64,000 nt of DNA from an uncultured Clostridium sp. (GCA_900539375.1 UQBY01000002.1:62001-126000); one strand, 5' to 3'; counted from the stretch's first letter, positions 8,210 to 18,424 are shown. Notes: generated by a model from the letters alone, not told the origin. Program-made: numbers and translations.

Positions 8210-11200
8210 GTTAAAAATAAAGGGCTTAAATAGCTTTATTGAGGAACAAACAATAGATTTTGATAAGCTTACAGATAGAGGACTTTTTGGTATATTTGGT
8301 CCTACAGGAAGTGGAAAATCTACTATTTTAGATGGAATAACTTTAAGTTTATATGGAGATTTAGCAAGAAAAAGTTCAAATTATATAAATACAAACTGTG
8401 ATACTTTAAGTGTAAGTTTTGAGTTTCAAATAACTTCAGCTAATATTAAAAGATATAAAGTTGAAAGAAGTTTTAAAAGAGATAAAAAAACTAAAGGAAT
8501 AAAAACAGCAGGGGCTAAGCTTTTAGATATTGCAAATGGTGAATTAATATTAGCTGAAAAAGTAAGGGAAGTAGATAAAAGTTGTGAAGAAATCATAGGC
8601 TTGTCTTTAGATGATTTTACAAGGACAGTTGTGCTTCCTCAAGGAAAGTTTAGTGAGTTTTTAAAGCTTGAGGGAAAACAAAGAAGAGAAATGCTTGAAA
8701 GATTGTTTAATCTTCAAAATTATGGAGATAATTTATCAATAAAGCTTTCTAAGAAAATAAAAGGAAAAAGAAGAGAAAGTGATGTACTTTTAGGTGAACT
8801 TAAAGGGTTTGAAAATATAAGTGATGAAAGTTTATCCTTAAAGAAAGATGAATTAAAAACTAAAGAAGAAACATATAATAATTTTGTTGAAGAAATTAAA
8901 GATATTAATAAAATTTTTAAAGAAAAAGAGGAGCTTTGGAAAAATAAGCAGGAAATTTTATTATATAAAGATAAGGAATTAAAACTAAAAAGCAAATTTG
9001 AGGATATAAAAAAGAAAAAAGAAAAAATTTTAAAAGGGGAAGCTTCTTTAAGAGTTAAGCCTTATATAGAAGAATATAATAAAGGATTAATTGAATTTGA
9101 AGAAACTGAAAAAGAATTAAAGGCTTTAAAAGAAAAAATTAATAAATTAATAAAAGAAAAAGAAGAAATAGAAAAAAACTTTGAAATTTTAAAAAATAAA
9201 AAAGATATAGACCTTCCAAAATTAAAAATAAAAGAAGAAAGACTTTTAGATGCTATAAAGGAAGAAAAGCTATTAAATAATTTATTAAGAGAGCAAAAAA
9301 ATAATAAAGAAAAAATAAATTTAATGCTTTTAGATTATAAAAATAAAGAAAAAGAATTTAAAGTTTTTGAAAATAATATAAAGGAAAAGGATAAAAAGGT
9401 AAAGGATTTTGAAGAAAAAATTGAAAGCTTAAAGGTAGAGGAAGCTTTAAAAAGTGCTGTTCAAAAGGGAATAATAATAACTGAAAAATATGAATCCTTA
9501 AATAAAATATATAATGATAATTTATTAAAAAAGAATAAATTAAAAAATATAATAGATAATACTAAAAAAGAAAAAGATGATTTAAGTAAGTTATTAGAAA
9601 CTAAAAATAAGATATTTTTAGAATTATCTAAAAAACTTGAAAAACTTATTTCTCCTACTAGTTCAAAAGATTTATTAGAAAAACAAAATAAAATAAATAA
9701 GTTAAAGGAAGAAACAAGAAGATTTAATGAATTTTCTAAGGAAATTTTAGAATGTAATAAAGAAAATACTTTACTTATAAAAGAAATTGAAGAAAAAAAG
9801 ATATTAAAAGAAGAAAAAGAAAGAGAACTTAAAAGATTAAAAGAAACTTATGAAGAAATAAAAATAGAAAATTTAGCTCATGAACTTAGAATTAGTCTTA
9901 AAGAAGGAGAGCCTTGTCCTGTATGTGGTGCTAAGAAACATGATTTTAGTAATTTAAAAGAAATAGCTTTAAAAGAAGATAATAATTTTTCTAAGGAAAT
10001 ATTAACTTTAGAAGAAAAAATAAAAGTTATAGATAATGATATTACTAAATGTGAGACTAAATTTTTAACATTAAAGGAAAAAGTAAAAGTTTTAGAAAAA
10101 GAAATTGTAAACTTAGGAGAAGATTTTAAAAATATTTCTTTAGAAGAAGAGGAAAAGAATTTTGAAAGTTTAAAAACTTCTTTAGATGAATATGAAAAAA
10201 ATAAGGAGTTTTTTGAAAGAGATAAAGAAAATATTAAAGAAGAAATTTATAAGTTAGAAAATAAAATAAGCAAAAATAATGCTATAGAAAATGAAAATAG
10301 AAAGCAATTATTAACTATAGAAGAAGAGATAAAGAAAAATTTAGAAGAAAAAAATTCTGCTTTAAAAGAACTTGAAAATTTAAAAGATAGCTTTAAAATA
10401 GAGGACTTTATTAAAAAAAATAATGAGATAATATCTAAAGAAAGAGAAAGAGAAAAACTTTCTAAAGACATAAAAGAATTTAGAAATGATATTGAAGTGT
10501 TAACTAAAAATAATAATAACATTAAAGACATTATGTCAAAAATAAAAGAAGAAGGAGCAGAGTTAAGGGCTATAATAAATGAAAAGGATGCCCTAGTAGA
10601 AGAAAAGAAAAAGATAATAAAGGAAAAATCAGGAGAAAATGAAAATTTATCTTTATGTCTAAAGAAAATACAAGAAAATATAGAATATATAGAGATAGAA
10701 TATAAAAAAGAGGAAGAAAATAAAAAGAAAATAGATAAAGAATATGAAGAAGTGAATAAAAATTATATAGAGGAAATTACAAAAAATAAGGAACTTAATA
10801 ATAAGGTAATAGAAAATAAAGAAAAGCTTAATAGTGTTATTAAAGAGGAAGAATTTGAAAACATTGAAGAGGCAAAAAAGTATAGTTTATCTAAAATAGA
10901 AATAGATAGATTAAAAAAAGAGGTAGAAGAATATAAAAATGAACTTTCAAAAATTCAAGGAGTAATTGAGGGCTTAATTAAGAAAAATGCTGGAAGAGAA
11001 ATAACTGAAGAAGAGTGGCTAAATATTCAAAAAGAAAAGGAAGAAAAAGAAGAGGAATTTGAAAAAATTAAAGAAGAAAAAATATCTTTAGAAAAAGAAT
11101 TAAAAAATATAGAAAATAAACTTAAAGAGCTTAAAGAATTATTAAATAAAAAGAAAGAACTAGACCATGAACTTGCTTTATTAGATGATTTAGAAAAATT

Positions 11201-11681
11201 ATTTAAAGGAAAGAAATTTGTTGAGTTTGTAGCAATAACAAAGCTTAAGTATATTTCTTATGAAGCATCAAAAAGACTTAAGGAAATAAGTAACGGAAAC
11301 TATGGCTTAGAGGTTGATGAAAATGGAAGATTTATAATAAGAGATTATAAAAATGGAGGAGCAGAAAGAGATGCCTCAACTCTTTCTGGAGGGGAAACCT
11401 TTTTAGCATCTTTATCTTTAGCTTTAGCTCTTTCAGCAGAAATACAACTTAAAGGAACAGCTCCACTTGAATTATTTTTCTTAGATGAAGGTTTTGGAAC
11501 ACTAGATGAAAATCTTTTAGAGGTTGTTATGGAGTCTTTAGAAAGGGTTCATAATGATAGATTAAAGGTAGGAATAATAAGTCATGTTGAGGCTATAAAA
11601 AATAGAGTGCCAGTAAAACTTATAGTAACTCCAGCAATTTCAGGACTTGGAGGAAGTAAGGTGAAAATCGAAAGAAGTTAA
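8196..11681 (+). CDS. sbcC: exonuclease SbcC (Rad50-like ATPase)
   Basis: The SMC-like ATPase partner of SbcD. The N-terminal Walker A is GPTGSGKST at 35-43, followed by very long Lys/Glu-rich coiled coils. The zinc hook CPVC is at 574-577, almost exactly central. The C-terminal ABC signature LSGGE is near 1062 and Walker B LFFLDEGFGTLD near 1095. The length of about 1161 residues is normal for the family. The ATG at 8196 follows GGGGAGGA with good spacing; an in-frame TTG at 8178 lies before that site. It overlaps the 3' end of sbcD. Opposite-strand frames here are low-complexity shadows of the coiled coil. Confidence 0.95.
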   Translation: MRPIKLKIKGLNSFIEEQTIDFDKLTDRGLFGIFGPTGSGKSTILDGITLSLYGDLARKSSNYINTNCDTLSVSFEFQITSANIKRYKVERSFKRDKKTKGIKTAGAKLLDIANGELILAEKVREVDKSCEEIIGLSLDDFTRTVVLPQGKFSEFLKLEGKQRREMLERLFNLQNYGDNLSIKLSKKIKGKRRESDVLLGELKGFENISDESLSLKKDELKTKEETYNNFVEEIKDINKIFKEKEELWKNKQEILLYKDKELKLKSKFEDIKKKKEKILKGEASLRVKPYIEEYNKGLIEFEETEKELKALKEKINKLIKEKEEIEKNFEILKNKKDIDLPKLKIKEERLLDAIKEEKLLNNLLREQKNNKEKINLMLLDYKNKEKEFKVFENNIKEKDKKVKDFEEKIESLKVEEALKSAVQKGIIITEKYESLNKIYNDNLLKKNKLKNIIDNTKKEKDDLSKLLETKNKIFLELSKKLEKLISPTSSKDLLEKQNKINKLKEETRRFNEFSKEILECNKENTLLIKEIEEKKILKEEKERELKRLKETYEEIKIENLAHELRISLKEGEPCPVCGAKKHDFSNLKEIALKEDNNFSKEILTLEEKIKVIDNDITKCETKFLTLKEKVKVLEKEIVNLGEDFKNISLEEEEKNFESLKTSLDEYEKNKEFFERDKENIKEEIYKLENKISKNNAIENENRKQLLTIEEEIKKNLEEKNSALKELENLKDSFKIEDFIKKNNEIISKEREREKLSKDIKEFRNDIEVLTKNNNNIKDIMSKIKEEGAELRAIINEKDALVEEKKKIIKEKSGENENLSLCLKKIQENIEYIEIEYKKEEENKKKIDKEYEEVNKNYIEEITKNKELNNKVIENKEKLNSVIKEEEFENIEEAKKYSLSKIEIDRLKKEVEEYKNELSKIQGVIEGLIKKNAGREITEEEWLNIQKEKEEKEEEFEKIKEEKISLEKELKNIENKLKELKELLNKKKELDHELALLDDLEKLFKGKKFVEFVAITKLKYISYEASKRLKEISNGNYGLEVDENGRFIIRDYKNGGAERDASTLSGGETFLASLSLALALSAEIQLKGTAPLELFFLDEGFGTLDENLLEVVMESLERVHNDRLKVGIISHVEAIKNRVPVKLIVTPAISGLGGSKVKIERS

Positions 11682-11688
11682 AATACTA

Positions 11689-11717
11689 TTGAATTTTTAA
11701 GTGTTAAACAATATAAT
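11689..11717 (+). promoter_or_regulatory. sigma-A promoter of ychF
   Basis: TTGAAT (11689-11694), a 17-base spacer and a perfect TATAAT (11712-11717) lie in the gap between sbcC and ychF, 50 bases before the ychF start. Confidence 0.65.
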
Positions 11718-11767
11718 TTAAGGTAGAGTTTTTAGAAAAGATATAAAAAAGAGGAGATTACATAGAA

Positions 11768-12865
11768 ATGAAACTAGGAATTGTAGGTTTACCAAATGTA
11801 GGTAAGAGTACTTTATTTAATGCAATAACAAAAGCTGGAGCAGAATCAGCTAACTATCCATTCTGTACTATTGAACCAAATGTGGGAGTTGTTTCTGTGC
11901 CAGATAAAAGATTAGATGTATTAGAAAAAATGTATGGAGCTAAGAAAAAAGTTTATACAGCAATAGAATTTTATGATATAGCAGGTCTTGTAAAGGGAGC
12001 ATCTAAAGGTGAAGGATTAGGAAACAAATTTTTATCTCATATAAGAGAAGTTGCAGCTATTGTTCATGTTGTTAGATGTTTTGATGATGGAAATGTTGTT
12101 CACGTTGAAGGTTCAGTAGACCCTATAAGAGATATTGAAACTATAAATCTTGAACTTATATTTTCTGATTTAGAAGTTCTTGAAAGAAGAATGGAAAAAA
12201 CATTAAAGCTTGCAAGGTCAGGAGATAAAACAGCAAAATTTGAATATGGAGTAATGGAGAGAATGAAGGCTCATTTAGAAAAGAATCTTCCTGTTAGAAC
12301 TTTAGAAACTACTGAAGATGAAGATGCTTTTATAAAAACTTTATTTATGATTACTTCAAAACCTGTTTTATATGCATGTAATGTTTCAGAAGATGATATA
12401 ATGAGTGGAAATCTTAATAACAAGTATGTTCAACAAGTAAAAGAATATGCAGAAAAAGAAAATTCAGGAGTTATGGTTGTATGTGCTAAGCTAGAAGAAG
12501 ATTTATCTGGTCTTGAAGATGAAGAAAAGGCTGAAATGCTTTCAGAATATGGTTTAGAAGAATCAGGTCTTGATAAGCTTATACAAGCATCTTATAAATT
12601 ATTAGGACTTATGAGTTTCTTAACTGCTGGAGTTCAAGAAGTAAGAGCTTGGACAATTAAGCAAGGAACAAAAGCACCTCAAGCAGCTGGAAAGATTCAC
12701 TCAGATATTGAAAGAGGATTTATAAGAGCTGAAATAGTAAGCTATGATGATTTAGTTGAATGTGGTTCAGAAGCAAAAGCTAAAGAAAAGGGATTATTTA
12801 GACTTGAAGGTAAAGAGTATATCATGCAAGATGGAGATGTAGTTAATTTTAGATTTAATGTATAA
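11768..12865 (+). CDS. ychF: redox-regulated ATPase YchF (Obg-like)
   Basis: A 365-residue member of the universally conserved YchF/OLA1 subfamily of Obg-type P-loop proteins, which bind ribosomes and influence stress responses. G1 is GLPNVGKST at residues 7-15. The G4 position reads NVSE at 205-208 instead of NKxD, the change that gives this subfamily a preference for ATP over GTP. A C-terminal TGS domain is visible (MSFLTAGVQEVRAWTIKQGT ... GFIRAEIVSYDDL). It appears monocistronic, with its own promoter and a strong terminator immediately downstream. Confidence 0.95.
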   Translation: MKLGIVGLPNVGKSTLFNAITKAGAESANYPFCTIEPNVGVVSVPDKRLDVLEKMYGAKKKVYTAIEFYDIAGLVKGASKGEGLGNKFLSHIREVAAIVHVVRCFDDGNVVHVEGSVDPIRDIETINLELIFSDLEVLERRMEKTLKLARSGDKTAKFEYGVMERMKAHLEKNLPVRTLETTEDEDAFIKTLFMITSKPVLYACNVSEDDIMSGNLNNKYVQQVKEYAEKENSGVMVVCAKLEEDLSGLEDEEKAEMLSEYGLEESGLDKLIQASYKLLGLMSFLTAGVQEVRAWTIKQGTKAPQAAGKIHSDIERGFIRAEIVSYDDLVECGSEAKAKEKGLFRLEGKEYIMQDGDVVNFRFNV

Positions 12866-12873
12866 AAAAATAT

Positions 12874-12904
12874 AAAAAATCCTTCTAACATAGAAGGATT
12901 TTTT
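12874..12904 (+). terminator. intrinsic terminator of ychF
   Basis: A 14-bp perfect stem (12874-12887 with 12891-12904) with a three-base loop and terminal T-run. Beyond it, 12905-13060 is AT-rich leader for rsmH with only a weak promoter candidate (TTGCAA near 12998). Confidence 0.85.
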
Positions 12905-13060
12905 ATATTTATGTAGAATATTTTTTATTATTAGTTTATTAATTAATTAAAAAAAATATAAAAATTATTTTTATATTAAAAATAACTTAAATATATTGCA
13001 AGTAAGTGAAAAAAAATATAAAGTATTAAGAGGAGTGATATAAAACAAAGGAGCAAATTA

Positions 13061-13993
13061 ATGGAATTTAAACATATATCAGTATTATTAAATGAATGCC
13101 TTGAAGGTTTAGCTATAAAAGAGGATGGTACATATGTGGATTGTACCCTAGGAGGTGCAGGACATTCTTCACATATTTTAAAAAAATTATCAAGTAAAGG
13201 TACTTTAATAGGTATTGACCAAGATAATGATGCATTAAAAGCTGCTAAGGAAAAGTTAAAGAATTACTCAAATGTAAAATTTGTTCATAACAATTTTTAT
13301 AATATTGATAGTATTTTAACATCATTAGATATACCTAATGTAGATGGGATATTAATGGACTTAGGAGTATCTTCATATCAATTAGATGAAGGAGAAAGAG
13401 GATTTAGTTATATGAAGGATGCACCTTTAGATATGAGAATGGATAGAGACAGAGATTTTTCAGCCTATGATGTTGTAAATACTTATTCTGAAGAGGATTT
13501 ATATAGAATTATCAGAGATTATGGAGAAGAAAAATTTGCAAAAAGAATAGCAAAGTTTATTGTAGATAGAAGAAATGATAAGCCTATTGAAACAACTTTA
13601 GAATTAGTAGATATAATAAAAGCTGCAATCCCTGCAAAGGCAAGACGTGAAGGTCCTCATCCAGCTAAAAGAACATTTCAAGCAATTAGAATAGAAGTTA
13701 ATGGAGAACTTGCTATTTTAAACAAAGCAATAGAGGATGGAGTAAAACACTTAAATAAAGGTGGAAGAATGGCAATTATAACCTTCCATTCATTAGAAGA
13801 TAGAATTGTTAAGCTAAAATATAGAGAATTAGCAAATCCTTGTACCTGTCCAAAAGAATTTCCAGTGTGTGTTTGTGGAAGAAAACCTTTAGTTAAAATA
13901 ATAAGTCGTAAAGCAATAGAACCAAGTAAAGAAGAAGTAGAAGAAAATCCAAGAAGTAGAAGTGCAAAATTAAGAGTATTAGAAAAGTTATAA
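13061..13993 (+). CDS. rsmH: 16S rRNA (cytosine-1402-N4)-methyltransferase RsmH
   Basis: A 310-residue SAM-dependent methyltransferase (formerly MraW) that modifies C1402 of 16S rRNA near the P site. The SAM-binding loop [10 protein letters not shown] is at about 28-37, with [19 protein letters not shown] and a Cys-rich C-terminal segment ([17 protein letters not shown]) typical of the family. It opens the dcw cluster; the usual upstream mraZ is not in front of it, the preceding gene being ychF behind a terminator. AAGGAGC precedes the ATG. Two tandem ribosome-like sites (GAGGAG and AAGGAG) occur in the leader; only the second is correctly spaced. Confidence 0.95.
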   Translation: MEFKHISVLLNECLEGLAIKEDGTYVDCTLGGAGHSSHILKKLSSKGTLIGIDQDNDALKAAKEKLKNYSNVKFVHNNFYNIDSILTSLDIPNVDGILMDLGVSSYQLDEGERGFSYMKDAPLDMRMDRDRDFSAYDVVNTYSEEDLYRIIRDYGEEKFAKRIAKFIVDRRNDKPIETTLELVDIIKAAIPAKARREGPHPAKRTFQAIRIEVNGELAILNKAIEDGVKHLNKGGRMAIITFHSLEDRIVKLKYRELANPCTCPKEFPVCVCGRKPLVKIISRKAIEPSKEEVEENPRSRSAKLRVLEKL

Positions 13994-14029
13994 AATTTAT
14001 AAATAAATAGGATGGGGATGTGAATTAAA

Positions 14030-14527
14030 ATGAAAATGGAAGAATATGAATATATAAATGGAAATATTGTTTCTATGCCTAAAGAAGAGAGAGACAAAAG
14101 AGAGGAAGAAGCAAGAAAAAAAAGAAAAGAAGAGAAGAAAAAGTATAATAAAAGGTTAAGAGAAAATAAAAAATATAATAGAAAGGCAACTTCTCAAATA
14201 ATAGTAATAGCATTACTTTTAGGAATTGTAAGTATAGCTTTAAGTAGTAAAAATTATGTTATGCAAAAAAATCTTATTGCTATAAATTCGGAAATAGATT
14301 CAATAGAAGAAGAGAATGAAGCAATGGAAATTCAGTTATCAAAACAATCTGCTCTTTTAAGTATTGCTTCAAAGGCTGAAACCTTAGGAATGAGAGCTGC
14401 AACAAAGGAAGATATGGTAAGTCTTGATTTATCACAAAATTATTTTGAAAAATTAGAAGTAGCAAAAAACGCAAAAGATGAAAGTAAAAGTGGATTCTTT
14501 TCTAAAATAATGGATGTACTATTTTAG
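14030..14527 (+). CDS. ftsL: FtsL-like divisome protein (single TM, coiled coil)
   Basis: A 165-residue bitopic protein between rsmH and the class B PBP, exactly where ftsL lies in dcw clusters. A long, very basic cytoplasmic N-terminus (KKRKEEKKKYNKRLREN) leads to one membrane segment at about 55-72, then an extracytoplasmic coiled coil at about 78-110. FtsL proteins join FtsB/DivIC and DivIB in the divisome and activate the SEDS-PBP pair. Sequence conservation in this family is low, so the assignment rests on topology and position. The basic N-terminal tail is longer than in Bacillus FtsL. A perfect hairpin covers its stop codon. Confidence 0.8.
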   Translation: MKMEEYEYINGNIVSMPKEERDKREEEARKKRKEEKKKYNKRLRENKKYNRKATSQIIVIALLLGIVSIALSSKNYVMQKNLIAINSEIDSIEEENEAMEIQLSKQSALLSIASKAETLGMRAATKEDMVSLDLSQNYFEKLEVAKNAKDESKSGFFSKIMDVLF

Positions 14528-14544
14528 TACATCCATTATTTTAG
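14502..14544 (+). other. perfect 18-bp hairpin spanning the ftsL stop codon
   Basis: Arms 14502-14519 and 14527-14544 are exact reverse complements around a 7-base loop containing most of the TAG stop (14525-14527). There is no T-tract on either side, so it is not a classical terminator. It ends about 9 bases before the AGGAGG site of the PBP gene and could act in mRNA processing, stability or attenuation. Confidence 0.8.
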
Positions 14545-14565
14545 AAAAATATTAGGAGGAATGTA

Positions 14566-16854
14566 ATGAAAAAGAAAATATATACAGATAAAGCTCTTAT
14601 AAAAAAAAGAATAAGTTTTTCTTTATTTATTTTATTTGGACTTATGATGATATTAGCAATAAGACTTACATACATTATGATTGTAAAGCATGATGAATAT
14701 TCAGCAAGGGCACAAGAGCAGTGGACTAGTGAAGTAAAAATAAGTGCAAGAAGAGGTAAAATTTTAGACACTAATGGAGTAGAACTTGCTATGTCTGCTA
14801 ATGTATATAGAGTAGATTTAGATTTAAATTCTATAAGAAAATATTATAAAGCAAATATAGAATTAAAAAAAGAAAGAGAAGAAAGAGCAGCACAAGGTGA
14901 AAAACTTAATGAAATAAAAGGTACATTATATTATAGTAATGAAGAGCTTGCTCCAGTTTTAGCAGAGGCTGTAGGAATGGAGGAAGAAGATGTTTTAAAA
15001 GCTCTTAATACTACTTTAAGTGATGGTTCAGAAGCAGGGTCTGCTACATTAATAAGAAGAGTTGAAAAAGATGTAGCTGATAAGGTTGAAGCAATAGGAA
15101 AGGATTCAGAAGGAAATGGAACTAGCATAACTGGAATAATTGTTTCTCCTGATACAAAAAGATATTATAAAAACAGTAATTTCTTAGCTCATGTTCTTGG
15201 AACTACTGATGCAGATGGTAATGGATTAGCAGGAATTGAACTTCAATATAATACAGAACTTTCAGGTATACCAGGGGTTAGAATGGCAGAACTTGATAGA
15301 GGAGGAAGAGACCTTCCTTATACAATATCCCAATACACTGCTCCTATTAATGGAAGCGATGTAACTTTAACAATAGATGAAAATATTCAATATTTTGCAG
15401 AGAAAGTTGCAGAAACATGTTATCAAGATAATAAGGCAAAAGCAGTTTCAATAACAGTTATGGATCCTAAAACTGGGGAAGTATTAGCAATGGTAAATAA
15501 ACCGGATTTTGATCCTAACAATCCTCGTGAAGGAGTAGATAGTTTTGAAGGAGATACCTATTCAGATAAACTTCAAAAAATGTGGAGAAATAGATTAGTT
15601 AATGATACCTTTGAGCCAGGTTCAATATTTAAAGTAATGACTGCCCTTGCAGCAATTGAAGAAGGGGTTGTATCTGATTCAGATGTATTTACTTGTACAG
15701 GAAGTATGGTAGTTGGAGGAAGAACAATAAGATGTGCAAATGTAAATGGACATGGAGTTCAAAATTTTGCAGATATAATTAAAAATTCATGTAACCCTGG
15801 ATTTATGCAACTTGGAGAAAAGTTAGGAAAAGAAAAGCTATGTGAATATATTAAAAAGTTTGGCTTTGGAAGTAAATCAGGAATTGATTTACCAGGAGAA
15901 GCAAGTGGTATTATTAAAAAACCAGAAGATATTTCTGTAACAGATTTAGCAACAATATCTTTTGGACAGACTAATACTGTAAGCTCAATGCAATATATGG
16001 CAGCTTTCAATGCAGTAGCAAATGGAGGCACATGGATACAACCTCATGTAATGAAAGAAATTTCTCATGAAGATGAAAATGGAACAAGAGTAATTGATAA
16101 AACTTTTGAACCAGAAACAAAAACAATAGCAACAGCAGAACAAACATCAGAACTTAGAGGATATTTAGAAAGGGTTGTAACCCTTGGTTCAGGTTCTGGA
16201 ACATTTATAGAAGGATATCATATTGCTGGTAAAACAGGTACAGCACAAAAGGTAATAAATGGAGTTTATCAATCAGGAAAATATATATCTTCTTTTGTAG
16301 GAATGGCTCCAGCAGATGACCCTAAAGTAACGGTAATGATTACAGTAGATGAACCAGGAACAGAACTTTATTATGCAGGTCAAGTTGCTGTTCCATATGC
16401 AAAGCCTTTATTTACAGATATATTTAATTATTTAGAAAGTAAATTCTCAGATGAAAATGAAAATGCAATTTTAAGAGATGTTGTTATTCCAGAAGTAAGA
16501 GGAATGAAGGTTGAAGAAGCTAAAAAAGCTCTTGAAGATGCAGGATTAACATCTGAAGTTTCAGGAAATGGAGGAACTGTTAAATCAATAACTCCTTATC
16601 CAGGATATTCAGTTAAAGAAGGTGCTAAAGTTACTTTAAACACTGAATCAGAAGGAGATGGAGCAAATAAAGTAATAATGCCAGATTTAAGTGGATATTC
16701 AATAGAAAATGCAAAAAGTCTCTTAGATAAATTAAGTATTAAATATGAAATAACAGGCTCAGGAATTGTTAATAGTCAAAGTATACCAGCAGGAGAGCTT
16801 ATAGAAAAAGGAACAATAACTAAACTTCAACTTCAATCAGAAGTTAAAGATTAA
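14566..16854 (+). CDS. spoVD: class B penicillin-binding protein with PASTA domains (SpoVD/FtsI type)
   Basis: A 762-residue peptidoglycan transpeptidase. After a short basic tail there is one membrane anchor (about 20-40), a dimerisation domain, and a transpeptidase domain with all three motifs: SIFK (S353-K356), SCN (S408-N410) and KTG (556-558). Two C-terminal PASTA repeats begin near 639 (VVIPEVRGMKVEEAKKALEDAGL and the following IMPDLSGYSIENAKSLLDKL). This architecture is shared by SpoVD and PBP2B-type division proteins. Its dcw position suggests division use, and a sporulation role cannot be excluded. It is probably partnered by the SEDS protein encoded downstream. Confidence 0.9.
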   Translation: MKKKIYTDKALIKKRISFSLFILFGLMMILAIRLTYIMIVKHDEYSARAQEQWTSEVKISARRGKILDTNGVELAMSANVYRVDLDLNSIRKYYKANIELKKEREERAAQGEKLNEIKGTLYYSNEELAPVLAEAVGMEEEDVLKALNTTLSDGSEAGSATLIRRVEKDVADKVEAIGKDSEGNGTSITGIIVSPDTKRYYKNSNFLAHVLGTTDADGNGLAGIELQYNTELSGIPGVRMAELDRGGRDLPYTISQYTAPINGSDVTLTIDENIQYFAEKVAETCYQDNKAKAVSITVMDPKTGEVLAMVNKPDFDPNNPREGVDSFEGDTYSDKLQKMWRNRLVNDTFEPGSIFKVMTALAAIEEGVVSDSDVFTCTGSMVVGGRTIRCANVNGHGVQNFADIIKNSCNPGFMQLGEKLGKEKLCEYIKKFGFGSKSGIDLPGEASGIIKKPEDISVTDLATISFGQTNTVSSMQYMAAFNAVANGGTWIQPHVMKEISHEDENGTRVIDKTFEPETKTIATAEQTSELRGYLERVVTLGSGSGTFIEGYHIAGKTGTAQKVINGVYQSGKYISSFVGMAPADDPKVTVMITVDEPGTELYYAGQVAVPYAKPLFTDIFNYLESKFSDENENAILRDVVIPEVRGMKVEEAKKALEDAGLTSEVSGNGGTVKSITPYPGYSVKEGAKVTLNTESEGDGANKVIMPDLSGYSIENAKSLLDKLSIKYEITGSGIVNSQSIPAGELIEKGTITKLQLQSEVKD

Positions 16855-16963
16855 TAATTAAGCATTTTTTGCAATAAATAAAGCATTTTATTCACTTAAG
16901 TTGTTATAATTAAGATGATAGTATAAAATATATGCTGTAGAATACAAAATAGAGGTGAAAGCT

Positions 16964-18424
16964 ATGAAGTTAAGAGAATTATTAAAAGGAATAGATTATG
17001 AAATAGTCCAAGGAAATATTGATTTAGAAATTAATAATGTAGAATATGATAGTAGAAAAGTTGAAAAAGAAGATATGTTTGTTTGCATAAAGGGTTTTCA
17101 AGCAGATGGACATAAATATGCTAAAGCTGCTATAGAAAAGGAAATAAATGCAGTAGTTTGTGAAGATGATATAGAAACTGATAATAAAACAGTTACTATT
17201 ATAAAAACAAAGGATACAAGAAAAGCATTAGCAGTAATTGGAGCAAATTTATATGACCATCCAAGTAAGAAAATGAAGATGATAGGAGTTACAGGAACCA
17301 ATGGAAAAACTACTACTGCTTTAATGATAAAAACTATTTTAGAAGCAGAAGGAAAAAAGGTTGGACTTATTGGTACAATTGCTAATTATATTGGAAAAGA
17401 ATCTTTAGAAACTGAAAGAACAACTCCAGAATCATTAGAACTTCAAAAACTTTTTAAAGAAATGGTAGATAAGGGTTGTGAGTATTGTGTAATGGAAGTT
17501 TCATCCCATTCTCTTGCCTTAGATAGAGTTTATGGAATAGAATTTGAAGTTGGAATATTTACAAACTTAACAAGAGACCATTTAGATTTTCATAAAACAT
17601 TTGAAAATTACTTTCAAGCAAAATATAAATTATTTCAAAGAAGCCGTATAAAAATTATAAATATTGACGATAATTATGGAAAGAGAGCATTAGAAAACTT
17701 AAAAAATGAAAATGCAAAAGATGTTTATACTTATTCAATAAAAGAAGAAAGTGACTTTAAAGCTTATGAAGAAAAATGTGAAAGTAAGCACATAGCCTTT
17801 AAACTTAAAATTAATGGAAAAGAAGAAGAATTTATAGTTGGTCTTCCAGGAGAATTTAATATTTATAATTCATTAGGAGCAATAGGGGCAACTAGCAAAT
17901 TAGGAATTTCTTTAGAGAGTATAAAAAAAGGAATTGAAGATGTAGTTGTTCCAGGAAGATGTGAAATGGTAGGAAAGAAGTATAATCTTCCTTATACTAT
18001 AATAATAGATTATGCACATACTCCAGATGGATTAGATAACATTTTAAAAACAGCAAGAGGATTTACTAAAAATAGACTTATATCTGTATTTGGTTGTGGA
18101 GGAGATAGAGATAGAGTTAAAAGACCTCAAATGGGAAAAATAGGTTCAGATTTATGTGATATAGCAATTATTACATCAGATAATCCAAGAACAGAAAATC
18201 CTAAAAGTATAATAGATGAAGTAGTAAAGGGAATAGAAAAAAACAATTATGAAGTAATTGAAAATAGAAAAGAAGCTATAAAAAGAGCTATTGAAATAGC
18301 AAAGGCTGGAGATGTAATAGTAATAGCTGGAAAAGGTCATGAAACTTATCAAATATTAAACACTGGAAAAATCCACTTTGATGAAAGAGAAGTTGTTGAT
18401 GAGATTTTAAAAGATATGCTTTAA
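16964..18424 (+). CDS. murE: UDP-MurNAc-tripeptide synthetase MurE
   Basis: A 486-residue Mur ligase that adds the third stem-peptide residue to UDP-MurNAc-L-Ala-D-Glu. The ATP loop GTNGKTTT is at about 111-118. The central domain carries HSLALDR and TNLTRDHLDFH. The C-terminal specificity loop reads DNPRTENP (about 406-413), the DNPR form that marks diaminopimelate-adding MurE rather than lysine-adding enzymes. I use ATG 16964, preceded by AGAGGTGA; the in-frame GTG at 16955 lies inside that site. It begins a murE-murF-mraY-ftsW series about 110 bases after spoVD. Confidence 0.95.
   Translation: MKLRELLKGIDYEIVQGNIDLEINNVEYDSRKVEKEDMFVCIKGFQADGHKYAKAAIEKEINAVVCEDDIETDNKTVTIIKTKDTRKALAVIGANLYDHPSKKMKMIGVTGTNGKTTTALMIKTILEAEGKKVGLIGTIANYIGKESLETERTTPESLELQKLFKEMVDKGCEYCVMEVSSHSLALDRVYGIEFEVGIFTNLTRDHLDFHKTFENYFQAKYKLFQRSRIKIINIDDNYGKRALENLKNENAKDVYTYSIKEESDFKAYEEKCESKHIAFKLKINGKEEEFIVGLPGEFNIYNSLGAIGATSKLGISLESIKKGIEDVVVPGRCEMVGKKYNLPYTIIIDYAHTPDGLDNILKTARGFTKNRLISVFGCGGDRDRVKRPQMGKIGSDLCDIAIITSDNPRTENPKSIIDEVVKGIEKNNYEVIENRKEAIKRAIEIAKAGDVIVIAGKGHETYQILNTGKIHFDEREVVDEILKDML

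Noticed and set aside
10247..10531. minus-strand frame within sbcC
   Set aside because: A low-complexity Ser/Leu/Phe product of reversed coiled-coil codons; no initiation signals.
12990..13035. Promoter TTGCAA with TATAAA or TAAAGT before rsmH
   Set aside because: Spacing is 15 with the better -10 or 17 with a poor one; too weak in AT-rich sequence to list as a feature.
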